Source of the DNA: Stereum hirsutum FP-91666 SS1
Taxonomy: Eukaryota; Basidiomycota; Agaricomycetes; Russulales; Stereaceae
Length of the DNA stretch: 64,000 bases
Direction of reading: 5' to 3'
NCBI RefSeq assembly: GCF_000264905.1
Contig: NW_006763143.1
Coordinates: forward strand, 1,172,555-1,236,554
Positions within the stretch are counted from its first letter, which is position 1; each line of letters starts with the position of its first letter. The notes beneath the pieces are model-generated. The model was given only the letters and a program-made list of their open reading frames with translations, was not told the DNA's origin and searched no databases. The position numbers and the translations under genes were made by a program. Positions 1 through 13,696 of the stretch are shown here, piece by piece.

Positions 1-899
1 TTCAGAAAAGGTGACGCACACTAATCTCTTTCCTCGTCCTTGTCTGGAACTCAAAACTCTCTGGTACGCCAGGCACGATATATAGGGAGATGAGCTGCTC
101 TCTTATAGACACTTCGATGACATCGTCGGGGTCGATTTGATCGGCAAGGTTATACCCCGTCTCTTCTAGAACCTGCGCCGCAAGACGTATGAGAGATTAG
201 AGGGTATGGTGAGGTTGAAAATGGAGCAGGACATACTTCGCGAACGGCACACGCATGCGGAGGTTCACTCTGATTGATTTTTCCTTTCGGGAAGCCCCAA
301 CCTGAGGACTGCTTCCAACCCTTGACGAGAATGACCTGTCGGGATTATCAGAAAATTAGATCTGGTGTGAATGCAGACAAAACGTGACAAACCTTGTCCC
401 ATGTCTCGTTAAGCATTATGGCACCGCAGACGGGCACGCGTGTCTTGTACTTCATGAAGTGGTCGAAAGCACCTTCGTGATTGCCACTCCACCTGTGCAA
501 TAAGGGGCATGCCTGGAACAACATCTCTGAAAATCGCTTGAGAGGTAGCGAGGGCAGCTTCGGATTGACATCTCGGATGAAATCTTCGTAGTACCAATGA
601 CTACATGGCCACGTCAGGTGAGGAAGCAAATTGTGATAGCGTGTTGAAGGAACGCACGCTTGTTCGACCTGAAAGCATACTCGTTCCAGCGATTCAAGCT
701 CATCGTCGGGGAGGTTGAGAATGAAGCGACTATGGGAATTTCAAGAAATGAGCGTCGAAAGGCGGGGGGTATGGGGATGGGCGGACCTTGAGAGGTCTTC
801 GAGAACTTCTTCAAATGTTGTGTATTTGGGTGAATCTGGCGTTTGTGGGGGATACGGAGCCGGTGTGAGATCCGGCGATGACGATGATGAAGATGCCAT
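1..899 (-). CDS. DCP2: mRNA-decapping enzyme Dcp2 (5' part of gene; C-terminus beyond the left edge)
   Basis: Catalytic subunit of the mRNA decapping complex; it removes the m7G cap in the cytoplasm/P-bodies and works with Dcp1. The start codon at 899 opens a short Ser-rich leader followed by [11 protein letters not shown] and the all-helical regulatory domain ([31 protein letters not shown]), then the Nudix domain ([40 protein letters not shown]) and the family signature [10 protein letters not shown] at the window edge. At least four introns: around 740-790, 605-670, near 330-395, and at 173-236, the last splitting the Nudix box between RE and VLEE. The Nudix glutamates are intact. Everything after the catalytic domain (usually a long disordered tail in fungi) is outside the window. 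The INCENP gene lies upstream on the same strand. Confidence 0.95.
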
Positions 900-1294
900 G
901 AACGGCAGAATGAATGGTGGGCAAGTGGATGGGGACGATGTGGGCGACGACGAGCAAGGGCGTCGGTGTTGACGGTATTCAATGAGCGAGAGCAGAGCAA
1001 GAGGGACAAGCGCCTTCAGCCGTCCTCTTCCGGCCACTCCATCCCGGCCCCACGGCGCGCCCGACACAGACACGTGTCCCACACCACGCCACCCAAACTC
1101 AGTACGTAGCACACCATATTGTCTAAGGTCTTGCAGTTCCATCACAGATATATCGATGCTCTGCCTTCTATTATTACAAAATAAAACCCAAGAAAATCGG
1201 CCTAAATACAGATACATTACATGCAATCAAATCTGAGAAATGCACGCCCACAATATCATCAAGTCCATGAGCTTTTTAACCCAGACATAACCTA
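900..1294. other. Intergenic: DCP2 promoter and INCENP 3' region
   Basis: About 395 bp between two genes on the minus strand. It holds a palindromic E-box CACGTG at 1071-1076, about 170 bp upstream of the DCP2 start. No convincing TATA element or open reading frame. Confidence 0.5.
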
Positions 1295-4200
1295 TCATTC
1301 CTCTCGAATATATCCCATCCGACGCGCATACTCCTCGTTTTCCTCTTCCGTCACGCCGTCATTCCCCGCCCAATTCGCAGAACTCGTCCTCGCCCGGAAT
1401 CGACTATGCCTCGTTCTGAAAATCTCCTCCATCCTCAATGGCCTCACTCCCGCCCCAAATATATCATCCGGGTTCATGGTCTGCTGAGCCTCCAATTGTG
1501 CCCTGACTTCAGGCGAAGTCGCCCACCGAGGAGCATCGAATTTCTTGCGATCCTCGTCGTCAGAGTCTGAGTATTCGCTGTTCGGTTCCGGCAAGTCGAT
1601 GAGCTCGCTCGCCATTGGAGGTGGGGGTGGCGTTTCCGGTTCCTGGAGCAGAGCCCTGGGGTTGACGCGAACGATCTTCGCAGGCGGTTTGGGAGTAGGC
1701 TCGGGTTCTTCTGCTTTCGCTTTGCCCTTCGCCGCCGGTGTCGGTCCTGCTTTGGCACCTTTCGTGGCGGTCGTGGCGGTAGCAGCAGTAGAAGTACCGG
1801 CTTGCGAGTTGAGTGTCGACGTGGAGGTTTGTTTTTTGAGCGACTTGCCAAAACCTCCAGGTTTGAGCAATGAGGAGTTGGGATTGGGACTTGGCTTCGT
1901 CGTACGGGTAGGGATCTCTGTCTTGTTATCTTTTGACGGAGGTTTCTTCAGGGTGGGCTTCTTCTCCATCTCAACGGTAACCTGTTGTATTCCATGTCAA
2001 TTACTTCCTAGATAGAGTGTATTGGTTTTCAAGCTTACCTTCTTCTCAGGAGCCTTGAGCATCCGTTTACCAGTCTGCTCCTCTCGCTCTTTCTTCCGGC
2101 GCTCTGCCTCGTCGCGCATCTTCTTCTCTTCCGCCTCAGTCTTTGCCTTTTCCTCCTCGGCCTTCTTCTGCAAAGCTGCTTGGCGCCTGGCTTCCATCTC
2201 CTTCATTCTTGTCGCTTTCTTGTCTTGCTCTTCCTTTTGCTGTTATACGATGCTAGTCAGTCAAGACATACTCGGCCTCAGACAAAGTCGACAACAAACC
2301 TTCTTGGCGGCGGCGGCAGCAAGCTGGATACTCTTGACGGGCTCATTCTTGCCTTTCTTGCTCCCCATTATGCTGCTCACGAACTTCCCGGCATTACCAA
2401 AGAAGCCCAAGGATGTCCCTTCATCGGACGAAGACGTCGACGCTCCAGGGTTCCTGCTCTTAGGCTGTGGAATTTCGTTATTAAAGATGTACCAGTGATG
2501 AAACGAAAAGCTCACCTTTACAAGCTGGACAGTAGGTTTGCCCTTCTTGACGATATCCTCCAGCTCTTCGTCTTCACCGTCCGCATCGTCCTCCATATCA
2601 TCCATAACAGCCCCTTCCTCGAACTCTTCATGAACATCCACATCCATGTCCTCTTCCACCGGCATGGGAGCAGGCTCGGGCTGCACATTATCGATCTCTC
2701 TCTGGTCCTCATAAGCATCCTCACCCTCGACCTCCCTATGCTGCGACAAACTCTGCGTGAAGCCCATATGCCTCGTATCCCCGTTCTGACTATCCGTCGG
2801 GACCGAACTCCAAGTCATGCTATCCTCCTGCGCACCCCAGACCTGTCTCGCCGCCGCCAACTTCTCCGTCAACGGCCAACTATCGTCATCGTCATTCAAA
2901 TTCAGATCGTCCGGATCTTCGTCTATGTCGTCTCGTTCGAGCGGCTGCTCGAAGATCATCTTCGGGATACCTTGAGACTGAGAACCTGGTTGCGTGTACT
3001 CCGTGTCTTGGGTGGAAGGTGCCCAAGCGGGACGAGCCGAACCGCCGGGTTGTGAATCGAAGACCGCATCAGAGAAGAGACTGTCTTGACTCGATTCTTT
3101 GTAGAATGCGCCAGGTTTGGGAGAGTTAGAGTGTTTGGGCAGTTGGGGCTGTAGACCGATGGTGAAGGCCGTGCCACCGAACGGATAAGGGTTTGGCTTC
3201 GGTTTCGGCTCGGGAGCTTTGAAGACTGGCTCGGGCGCAGTGAAAACGGGACCGGAAGGGATAGCATTCTTTGTAGTCGGGCGAGGATGAGGAGGAGAGT
3301 TCGGAGGCGTCGTTGATGTACTAGAGTCGCTGTGCCTAGTCTTCGCGGCGCGAGCAGCCGTCGGCACGGCTGCACTGAACACTGACGATAGAGGTAGCTT
3401 GAATTGCGGCGGTTTGATATCGTTCTTCGAAACTAGCTCAGAAACGCTGAGACGACGGGAGGCTTCCTCTGATGGGACTGAAGTCCGGGGTGGAGGCGCG
3501 AACAGAGAAGATGAACCTGGTTCGGCGGTGAAAGACTGTAGCGGAGCCAATGGCGAGATCTTTGGCTCTTCCACCTGCGGAGGTGACGGTTTGGGCGCAG
3601 GCGGGGCAGAAGGTTTGGATGACGAAGAAGATGGTTCAGCCATAGGAGCTGGTTCGGGAGCTTCGACCTTGTGACGTTCTGCCACTCTAGCCTCAGCTGC
3701 AGCTCTCGCTTGTGCGAGCTCGCTGACGGCGTTGCCTCCGAGAGACTTCCCATTACCTTTGCCGATGCGCGCTTCAGAGATCGTCTTCTTGAAGATATCA
3801 AGGGCGCCTTCTTTAGTATTCTTGACGTGGAAAGTGAAATCGTCGAGGACCATCGTATCAGTGCTGGGTTCCGGGAGCTTGAATGCAGTCTCTGCAGGCG
3901 ACACGGTAGGCTCGCGCTCCGGTGCGGGTGGATCCTCGACCTGCTTCTGTTTCTCGACTGGAACGGCATGCTCTGGTGTGGCCCGCATGCCCGAATCGCT
4001 GACCTTCGCAACCTTCGACGGCCTAGGGTTTCTTTCTTCTTGAGCAGGCGTGTTGTGATTCGCAGTTCCCTCCGTCTCATCAAGCATATCCCCGCTTTTC
4101 CTCTTCACACCCGCGACAGTCGGTGCCGGAGTGAACATTGAGCTAGGACCAGCGGCCCCTCCAGCAAAGGTAGACGTCCGCTTCCCAGTGCCCTCCAAGG

Positions 4201-5591
4201 CCTTCGCCTCCCTGGCCTTCGTCAACCAAGACGTCCTCTTCCCGCCTCCTGCACCAGTGGGTGGACCCGGCGTCCTAGTCCCGAGAGTCGCACCTATGGA
4301 CTTGCGAAGCGGTGAGGGGACGCCCAAGCCAGCAAATTGTGGCATACTACGTTTGCGCGCGAGTGTGGGTGCGGAGTCTTCGTCACGGAGAGGCATAGTG
4401 ATCTCTTTGCTGTCTGCGAAGAGGGTGGAGGTGGTGTCTGCGTGGTGTGAGGGAGGGAGGACCGCGGGGGGTTCTTGCCTTGGTTCGGGGTGGTAATGAT
4501 GCGAAGTCGAAGGAAGGGAGTCTGCAACAGCATCCCGAGCCGGTTCGTGAGAGCTATGTTGATCGGGTATGGGCTCCGGCATAGCTTCAGGCACAGACGG
4601 TTCCATGCGAGGAGAGCGGGGGGCAATGGACGAGTGTTGTGTCGAGTCTGAAACTGTAAAGGCCTGAGTAAGATCATAGTTCGTCATCTCGACATCGTCT
4701 TGGATATCCTCATGTGCGGAGTGCCAATGTTCATGGGATGGTCCTTCGGTAGGCGTGTCGGCACGTTCGACGCCAGGAGATGGAGGAATACTTGGTGGAG
4801 GAAGATGAACGGACATCCGAGACCGTTCGGCGGGTTCTTCGTCCTCCGCAATCATAGACAACTCGATAGCGGAATCCGGGTGAGGAGGGAATACAGCTTC
4901 ATGCTGAGGGAATGCAGGAGCAGGGAGTGCCATAGGTGGTGGTGCGATCTCTTCGGCAGGAAGCTTCTGCGGGGATGGCTCCGGTGATGAATCAGGTACC
5001 TCGATGAAGTCGTCGAGGTCCATGTCATGCGCAATCTTGACAAATTTGAGCTTGGAAGATGGTTGAGTTTTTGGGACAGTCTCTTTTGATGAGGATGCGC
5101 TGGCCTGTCGCGAAGGTTTGGCATGCGGTTCGTCGTCTCGAGCGTGCAAAAGCCGTTGATGGAAGTCGTTTACCGGAGCGGTGTTGGAGTTCTCATCCTG
5201 AGGCCTATATGAGCAGGATTTCAACTCTAAACGTAAGACCGCTACGCACCTCGAATGAGAGGCTAGTGATGGCTTTGGATTTGCCAGCCGCCGCCATGGC
5301 TGCTCTGGTCTTCTTCGGTACGTCCTTCTTGCGGCCGGGAGTCTTGACCAGCTCAAGCAGCGGTCTGGCCATCACGAATCAGCTACACGCAGATATACAC
5401 ACTAGATGACGCAGGACGTACTCTTCGGGAGCTTCAAGAATATTATCGAGATAATTGTCGAGCCATTCGAACCCTTTCTGGACCTGAGCATTGAAGATCA
5501 TCCGCCCTGGATCATTCGCCATGGCATAGCGAACCGAGGTGACGAAGTCATTGGAGCCGCTGTTCTTGTTGTTGAGGCGGTTGGCGGCCAT
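1295..5591 (-). CDS. INCENP/Sli15/Pic1-type chromosomal passenger complex scaffold
   Basis: Scaffold that activates and positions Aurora kinase at inner centromeres and the spindle midzone, with survivin- and borealin-type partners at its N-terminus. The first exon (ATG at 5591) encodes the conserved N-terminal helix (YAMANDPGR, GFEWLDNYLDNILEAPEEP). A long disordered Ser/Pro/Glu-rich centre follows. Then comes a highly charged, Lys/Glu-rich helix (about 2000-2230, single-alpha-helix/coiled-coil type), and finally an intact IN-box for Aurora binding: KKFDAPRWATSPEVR, MNPDDIFG, LRMEEIFR and the TSS motif in RARTSSANW near the C-terminus. Introns are visible near 5345-5415, 5195-5250, 2465-2515, 2250-2300 and 1975-2040. 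One internal ORF exceeds 900 codons, so the protein is long for the family (S. cerevisiae Sli15 is roughly 700 residues). Family assignment is very firm; orthology is inferred. Confidence 0.93.
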
Positions 5592-5887
5592 GAGTGATGC
5601 GCCAACGTTCGCGGATGCGGATGTGGAGTAGAGGACGCGGTGGTCCGTTGTCGCTTGGTTGTCGCCGTTGTTGTCGTCGAGAAGAAGTTCGGATTCACGC
5701 CGCCGCGTCTGACGTTGGCCCAGTCACGTGGTCGCGTCTTTGTGTGTGTGGCGTGCGTGAATTTCCAATTCGTGCCACACCACAACTGATCACGGCGACG
5801 CAGTTTCAATGCTCTCTCTTGCAGGACCACCACGTCGTCCTAGACGTAACCGTGTATACTACTAGTCCCAGCTGTAACATAAACTCG

Positions 5888-8526
5888 ATGTCTGGGAACC
5901 CTTCGGTTTCGCAGACGCTGCTTCCTCCGCCTGCTCATCCTAGTCGAACGAGCTCAGGGATATCTTCAGGCCACAGCTCGTCTAGATCTATCAGTCCTGC
6001 TCCTCCGCTGCCTCCTCGAGCACCTAGTTCTACAACCCCAACACCAGAACTTCCGCCACGCCCTCGAGTAGTTCCATCCTCCTCTGAATCTACCTTTTCG
6101 CAGCCTACACCCCAAGTCGATGAAGATGATGACCTATCTGCAGGCGCCACACAGTCCGGTCAGGATGATCCTCACGAACCCTTCGAGTTCGTACAGACCA
6201 GCGATATACCTAGCGACTTCCTCTTCAAAAGCATTGCTGAAGATATGCCAGAGGCTCAGCTCCGAGAGCTGTATGAGAACGAAGAGATAGAGCGATTCGT
6301 GAATTTCTTCTCCGCTGTAAGCGTCTCAGCAGCCAAGGTACGGTCATCGGGGTCTGATGCTGATGAGCAGGGGACAGTATGTTTCTGAAGTTAGGGCCCC
6401 TACAGTTCCAAACACCTCTGCAGCTTCTGCTGCCTTGACTTCTCCGAGTGAGGTAACGATAGGGGTCTCTCAGACCATGGAAGATAGTGCAGAGGGTTCG
6501 TTGGAAGAGGAGGGAGCCGCCAATGCTTCTATACCTCCGTCCCCGAAAGCAACGCCTCAAAGCTACGACTCTCTATCAGAGACTATAGCACTCGTACGCT
6601 TATTTACTCCCTTGAAGGACGTGTTCATGTTTTCACAATTGTCACAGAAATATATCGTACCTCGCTTACCGCCTTCAGCTCCTCCCCAACCTCCGTTCAC
6701 GCTAGGGCGATTCAAGTTGGCCGTACAACGCTTGTATATGATTGGTGATGGCTATTATCTCCCGTTCTTGCTCCGCATATGGGAGCTCGCAACATGGAAG
6801 GACAAACGGCAGAGTGCGACCTACTGTGCAGTATGTCCAACTTCTTTTTCTTCGTAGGACGTGCCTCACGTGTCTTGACATTATCCAGATATTCTGGGTA
6901 CTCTGGTTCTTCGACCTCCTCCTCCCATCCTTCTTCCTTCATCTCCTGGTCCTCCTCCTCCACCGCCGTCTCGTCTCCTACCCGACTCTAGCCGAACTTC
7001 GTAAACATCACACCGACATCCTCCGTGCCCGCGAATTCGGAGAAGAAATGCAAATGCGTCTCATCACGGGCTCTGTTCAGTTTGGAGCGAAAGATGTGTT
7101 TCGTCTGTACAAGAAATTCAAGAAACCGAAGAAGGCGAAGGGCCATGAGAAGAAGGGAAGTAAGAAGAGCGAGAGCCAATCTACGGCTAGTTTGGTCGAT
7201 GATCTGGCTGCGGACGGTGCGGGTGCGGGTGAAGGCGCGCCCGTTATAGATGTTATTGGGGATGAGGAGGAGGGTGTGAAGAGCACGGATACGGATGAAG
7301 TCCGCGCTGAGAAACATTTGAAGGCGAAGGGTTTGGCGATGTTAGTTGAGTTGGCGGATATGCACGAACGAGTGAAAAAGTATGTATATGTGTTCACCCG
7401 TACCTTCCCATTCTAACAGACTCTACGGCATGCTAATGCTTATTGTATTAGTATATTCTTATGGAGACGACCTGAAGCGACCTGGGTGTACTTCGGTGTA
7501 TGTTCTACTCTCTATGTTAGGTTTGACATGTCTCTGACTGAGGTCGACTTAGGCGATTGCGGCGCTGTTCATGGTCACACTGATTCTGCCGGCGAGATAT
7601 TTCCAAAAGCTGGTGTTTATGACAGGCGGATTCATGTTCTGGCATGTCGTTCCCATTGTAAAGGCCATCCCGCCCGCAGATCGTGCTCGGTTCGTAGCTA
7701 CCCAGTCTCTTCTCTCTCCGCAATCGTATCACTCGCTAACATATTATAATGCCTCGCAGACTCCCGCCGCCTCTCGGTAACGTCCCTACAGATGCGGAAT
7801 ACGCCATGGACCTCATCTCGCAGCGTGTGGCTCGCGGTCTCCCCATCCTTCCACCCAAGAGTTACGAACCTAGTACAAGGTCAAGCGACACCGACTCCGT
7901 GCGTTCGTTGAACGTACAGAACCGAGAGGGCCTGAGACAGAGGTTCTTTGGGGACGAGAACTCGAAGAGCGTGGACTGGAAGAAGTGGGGTGAGAGGGCC
8001 GCGACGAGTAAAGCGTGGGCCGACTCCGTACGGGGAGAATCGGCACGGCGGGTACGTGTCCTGTTTCCTCATACCTCAATTTTTGGTACAGTCGTGCTTA
8101 TATACTGATGGTAAAGCAGGGAGGAGCCAGTGGTACATCGACTCCGAGTATCCAGCGCGACAATCCGACCACACCAGTAGAGACATTCAGTAAGTTCAGT
8201 CCGTTTTGCGCCGAAGGATGTACACGGTCTGACTCTCGTCCATAGCCTTCCCGGCAACCAGTTCGAAAGGTCCAGGACTGATCACAGTCACGCCTACGAC
8301 ACTATACTTCACGCCTCTGGTAGCTGTGAATCCAACCATTGTGCTCCCCACCGCGGATGTCACAGGGATCAAGAAGACCACTATGATTAACGTTAAAGGT
8401 CTCGTGATCCACTGGACAAAGGATGGAGAGGAAAAAACCGAGAAGTTTAGATGGGTGGGCGGAAGGGACGAGGTGTTCGCGCGACTCTTGGGTGGTTCCG
8501 GAGGCAGGCGATGGATCAATGTCTAA
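5888..8526 (+). CDS. GRAM-domain integral membrane protein (GRAMD4-like fungal family)
   Basis: Start ATG at 5888 gives a Pro/Ser-rich N-terminus, then a conserved helical region (PSDFLFKSIAEDMPE, RELYENEEIERFV), a central region with LGRFKLAVQRLYMIGDGYYLPF, and a hydrophobic block (IFWVLWFFDLLLPSFFLHLLVLLL) that may form a membrane hairpin. Further on are FLWRRPEATW, a second hydrophobic block (MVTLILPARYFQKLVF, GFMFWHVVPIVKAIPP), the signature PTDAEYAMDLISQRVARGLP, and a C-terminal beta-rich GRAM-like domain (LYFTPLVAVNPTIVLP, DVTGIKKTTMINVKG, WVGGRDEVFARLL). At least six introns. GRAM domains bind phosphoinositides or mediate membrane contacts; GRAMD4 relatives act at ER/mitochondria. Function here is inferred from architecture only. 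It is divergent from INCENP, with 296 bp between start codons. Confidence 0.72.
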
Positions 8527-8922
8527 ATGATTTGGACGATACTTAGAGACTTAGAGCTCGAACCGGCGGATCGTCCTGGGCTCGACGAATGACACTGACG
8601 TTTTAGCGGCCGTTGCACGCCATTTTGGGCTTCTCATATGACCCGTATGTCCAGGTATGGACATGTTTACCTTCACAATGATGTGATCCTCGAGGGGTTC
8701 CGAATGTGGCGAACGCACTCCCGAGTTGGGAAGGAAGTAAGGAATCGGTGCTTCGACGCAAGCTCTCTCCACGCTCGGCTCTGTTCTCTGCTCCCGGGAC
8801 ATCGCTGCTCCTTGCGCTCTTGCCGACGTTGCTCTGCTCCATCACATTCGTTCCCCTCATCTTTGCTTTTCTGTTGCTCTCCCATCTTTCTTCCGTTCTC
8901 GTGCTCTTGGACTCTGACCACC
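8527..8922. other. Intergenic: GRAM gene 3' end and REC8 promoter
   Basis: About 396 bp between co-oriented genes. The 150 bp before REC8 is CT-rich, as in many fungal promoters. No TATA box; the cell-cycle elements lie inside REC8 intron 1 instead. Confidence 0.4.
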
Positions 8923-11900
8923 ATGTTCTTCAATCAAGACGTACTATCCCGACGCGACAGTGGCTTCGGTCTTCTCTGGTACACTACTATTCGACGCGTT
9001 CAGACACTTACTTCTCTGACGCGACGCGACGCGTCTTACTATTGATATAGGCTTGCAGCTACTCTCGGTGCTAAATCCAATTTCAAGAAGCTTCCAAAGC
9101 GCGATGTCCTCGGCGCAGACATCGTCCAGCTATGTGACCTGATTGCGGAACCAGAGGAACCGCTTGCTCTTCGTCTATCGAGCAATCTAATGGTCGGACT
9201 CGCTCGGTGCGTCGTCTCACTCTCAGAACCACGCATATATCTGAGTTCCTACCTCATATATCCTATTTAGTGTCTATAAAAGTCAATATATGCATTATGT
9301 TCACTCGAAGTTGCAGACTACTGACTACTAGCGATACCAGTAAAACACGAGATATTTCTTGGAGACGTGACGTCGTGCTTCACGGCCTTAAAGAAGGCCG
9401 TTCAGGATTTCCACGCGATGTCGATGGCTGCTGAGTCGTTGCAGATGGGTAATCCTTCCGTTAGGTCTGTGTTTCTCTGTGCCGCTCTACGCTGCATATA
9501 TGCTAATACTAGGACGAAGACCCGATGCTGTGACCCTCACAGCGGATCCGGGTATGGCTCTTGGACTGAATATTGACGATTTCTTCGCCGTGAGTGTTAT
9601 CCTCGTTTCCGGTTCGATTGACCTGAGAGTACGCAATCTTCGAATGCAGGACTGGGATGATCTTCTGAATGTCCGAGGTATGTCTCCGATATCTATGCTT
9701 TGTGGACCTGTCTGATTTTCATCTGCATCGCACAGAAGTCGACTCTGAGGATGAATACGGTCGTCCCAAGAAAGCTTCCAAGAAACAAAAACAACGAGCA
9801 TCGTCCCTCGAACACGCCCGAGCTGATCAACACACCCTCGACGAAAGCCTTGAACACATGCTATCCGCCTCCTTCGACGTGTCAGCCAGTATCGATCATA
9901 GCGGTGTCGGCCCCTCGTCTTCCCAGATGGACGTTGACGGCTTCGGGTTCGGGTTCCCAGACGATCCCCTCCTGGGCGGTGACGACCTGAACTTGGATGA
10001 CGATATAGGTGATGAACTCGCGAGAGAATTGGGCGAGGGGTGGGGTGGGCCATCTTCGCAGCCTGGACCTATTAGTGCTGGTGGCATGGAGTACGTGTTC
10101 ATGTTCACTGTTCTCGACACTATTGCGCGAGTGTCGTTTGACGGATATGGGCTTCGTGTAGTATCCCCATGGCGGATATTGACTTCAACCAGGGCGGCGA
10201 CTTTACCTTCACGGGGCTCGACATGTCGGATGATTTCTCATCGGCCAGGAAGACTGACCGAGCATCCGATGGCTCGAAGGGAAAGAAAAGAGTCAGTACA
10301 GACTTATTCTTCCCCACAAACGAGACTTACTCACTATGGTACTTGTCAGGCGCTGGACGAGGCGGACAAAGGTAACTTCTTGTCTGGTGTTATGATCGCC
10401 GTTATGTCCTCACATACAACCTTTTCTTCAGAGAACGACATGCCCCCTCCACCACTGCCTTCGGCTTTCAGAGACTTGACTCCCATCGGAGCTAGTCCTG
10501 CTCCGCTTGAACCCGACCAAGCAGGTGATAGCCAGGCCCTTGTAGATGATCCTTCTCAAGCTCTCACAGCAAATGAGACCCAAGGGAAACCTGCGAAGAA
10601 ACCGAAACGTGTCCGCCTCCTCCTCGACAAGGTTACAGAGCTCTCTGATGATGAGATGAAGGTTGGTTTTCTCCACTTTCACGTGTTGCACCAGAGTTGG
10701 AATTGATTCGTCGTTTAGACCGCCCGCGCGCAATATGTGGAGGACCAGAGGGCCTTACGGCGTGAAATGGACCATAAAAGGATCCAAAAAGAGAGTGAGC
10801 GGCTCATTGACGAGATTATGTGGGGTCCGCCGGAAGGAGGTCCGTCTCGTCATATATCGTTGCATTGGCTCCAGTTCTGACGTTTTACTAGTGCAAGCGC
10901 CAGTCCTGGTGGACTACTGGCTCGAGAATTTTAGGATTCATGTTGAGGCCAGGTCAGGCGCTTTACATCTTGAAGCGAGAGGTGAGCTTTTACACATACC
11001 CTTCCTTGCATTGGACAATATTCACTTTTTTTGTGCAGGAACTCCACCGACAAAGCGTCGCCGGATTGAGACACCGAATGATCAACGCTTTGAAGACCAG
11101 CCTGGCCGCCCGTTCGAAGAGCCCGATGCAGCTAGGGTTGAACCTGGAGATGTCGAAATGAACTACGGTGATGCCTTTGACGCATATCGTGAGCGCCTGT
11201 GATGTTTCCAGTTGGAATACAATTGCTGATCAGTATTCCGATGTTTCAGAGTATCAAGACACCGGCGCTTTCGAAGTCGGTCCATCCGGTCGGAGATCTT
11301 CAGATGTAAGTAACTTGCCTCTGTCCCGCTTTCCCACTTACCGATCCTCTCTGTCTCTTACAGGCTCCAGAGCAACTCCGTCGTCTCTCCCGTCCTGCTT
11401 CACCCTTAGGAGGCCGTTTCGACTCCGTCCTCGGGGCGCCAGGAGGCTCTCAAGGTCCTTCTCAAGGCTCTCAACGCAGCTCACTCTTCCCTTGGGACCA
11501 TGCCGGTGCTGGACCCAGTTCTTCCGCTGGCGGAGGGAGCTTTGCTCCCATTGGAGGTGGCAGCGTAAGTGTCGGTTCGAGGGAAATCAGGATCAGAGGA
11601 AGCTCGATTAGCAGAGATAGGCGGGAGAGCTCTTTGGGACCGAGTGGAGTTCTGAGCGCTGGTGCTTCGCCTGGTCCTGAATTCGGAAGGTTTGGGTCTC
11701 ATGCGAGTGTGGGTGGGACTTTCGAATTCGACTGTGAGTAGGCTTTGTTTTCATCTATTGTGAGTGTTGTCTGTCTGACTTTCGCTTTATCCGTCAAATT
11801 TTCTGCGGTGAACAGTGCCGGCAGAAGGTATCTCCCTCGTAGAGACACAGGAATCGGATCAGAACGTCGTCAGCTTGGAGAAAAACTCGTATAATTTCCT

Positions 11901-12264
11901 TGAGTAAGTCATTCTGTCGGACGGTCGGATTTGCTGTGATGATGGGCCAGTGTGGCGCTGCCAGTGCGCCCGCAAGCTCACCTCTTGATGGATTTGCCTG
12001 TGTTGCAGATACGCAAGGATGCAGGTGCAGGCATCCGCTCAGCCCGAAGATGGTGTTATGTTCGACGGTGTCGTCCCGAAGGATACGAGTAATGCTCATG
12101 TTGCGGCTGCTGGATTTTATCACTGTTTGGGTAAGTAGTACCTGGCTGTCTTCGGCACGATACGCAGGCTCACTTCAGTTTGTTCACTAGTTCTCGCCAC
12201 GAAGAACCTTATCCGCGTTACTCAACCCGCTCCATACGGGCCATTGAACATCGAGATAGTCTGA
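8923..12264 (+). CDS. REC8: Meiotic cohesin kleisin Rec8
   Basis: Alpha-kleisin of meiotic cohesin; it closes the Smc1-Smc3 ring between sister chromatids and is cut by separase. The N-terminal Rad21/Rec8 domain is very clear: MFFNQDVLSRRDSGFGLLW, then after intron 1 LAATLGAKS, KKLPKRDVL, PLALRLSSNLMVGLAR and VYKIKHEIFLGDVTSC. The disordered centre has RVRLLLDKVTELSDDEM and LIDEIMWGPPE, common to this family. The C-terminal winged-helix domain that binds Smc1 is complete: VVSLEKNSYNFLEYARMQ, HVAAAGFYHCL, VLATKNLIRVTQ, with stop at 12262-12264. The DSGFGLLW variant and LRLSSNL favour Rec8 over mitotic Rad21. Numerous short introns (ten or more). Intron 1 holds ACGCG repeats (separate entry). 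I cannot place separase sites with confidence. Confidence 0.93.
8994..9034. promoter_or_regulatory. MCB-like ACGCGT/ACGCG cluster in REC8 intron 1
   Basis: Intron 1 (about 8979-9050) holds ACGCGT at 8994-8999 and 9029-9034, the second preceded by two ACGCG units at 5-bp spacing (9019-9028). ACGCGT is the MluI cell-cycle box bound by MBF-type factors. Fission-yeast rec8 is an established target of the Res2-Cdc10 form of MBF before meiotic S phase. Location inside an intron makes this a candidate downstream control element, not a proven one. Confidence 0.5.
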
Positions 12265-12715
12265 TATGCCTGTCCATGGGGAAGGTATCCGGGATAAGCG
12301 TCGACATTGGGGGCTATGTTATGAATATGACGCTCGTCGATAGCACAGGATTTGGGAGGCTGACTTGTGTACTCGCCCGATTCTGTAATATAACTTACGA
12401 ATGGTGCCCGGTTTTACAAGAGACACAGCGCCTTTGTCGCTGTCTGACTACAATCCGCCCGGTACGCGGGCGCTGTGATTGGCTGAACGAGCAGAATTGG
12501 CAAGGACTGTGGCGTGTGAACGGTTTCATACGTTGATCAGAACGAGAATGGTTCACCTCCGAGCGTTCGCCTCCCGCCTCCATCTCACATATCTTACGAT
12601 CCCTCTAAATACCCCCGCGCGGCCGCACACCATTTTCCATACCCCTTCATTGCTCTGCCGCCCACCACCACCACCAACACCACTATCCTTCGTTCCCTTC
12701 ATACACAAGGCAGCA
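12265..12715. other. Intergenic: REC8 3' end and IDI1 promoter
   Basis: About 450 bp. The last 150 bp before the IDI1 start is strongly C/CT-rich with CCACCA repeats, a normal fungal leader. No TATA box or other gene seen. Confidence 0.4.

Positions 12716-13696
<981 letters not shown>

Noticed and set aside
2180..3055. Long plus-strand open frame (291 codons) antisense to INCENP
   Set aside because: Lies entirely opposite a coding exon with strong family evidence; its composition mirrors the opposite strand and it has no motifs.
5594..5887. Upstream in-frame extension of the GRAM-protein gene
   Set aside because: Arg/Gly-rich, overlaps the divergent INCENP promoter and contains no family sequence; the ATG at 5888 fits better.
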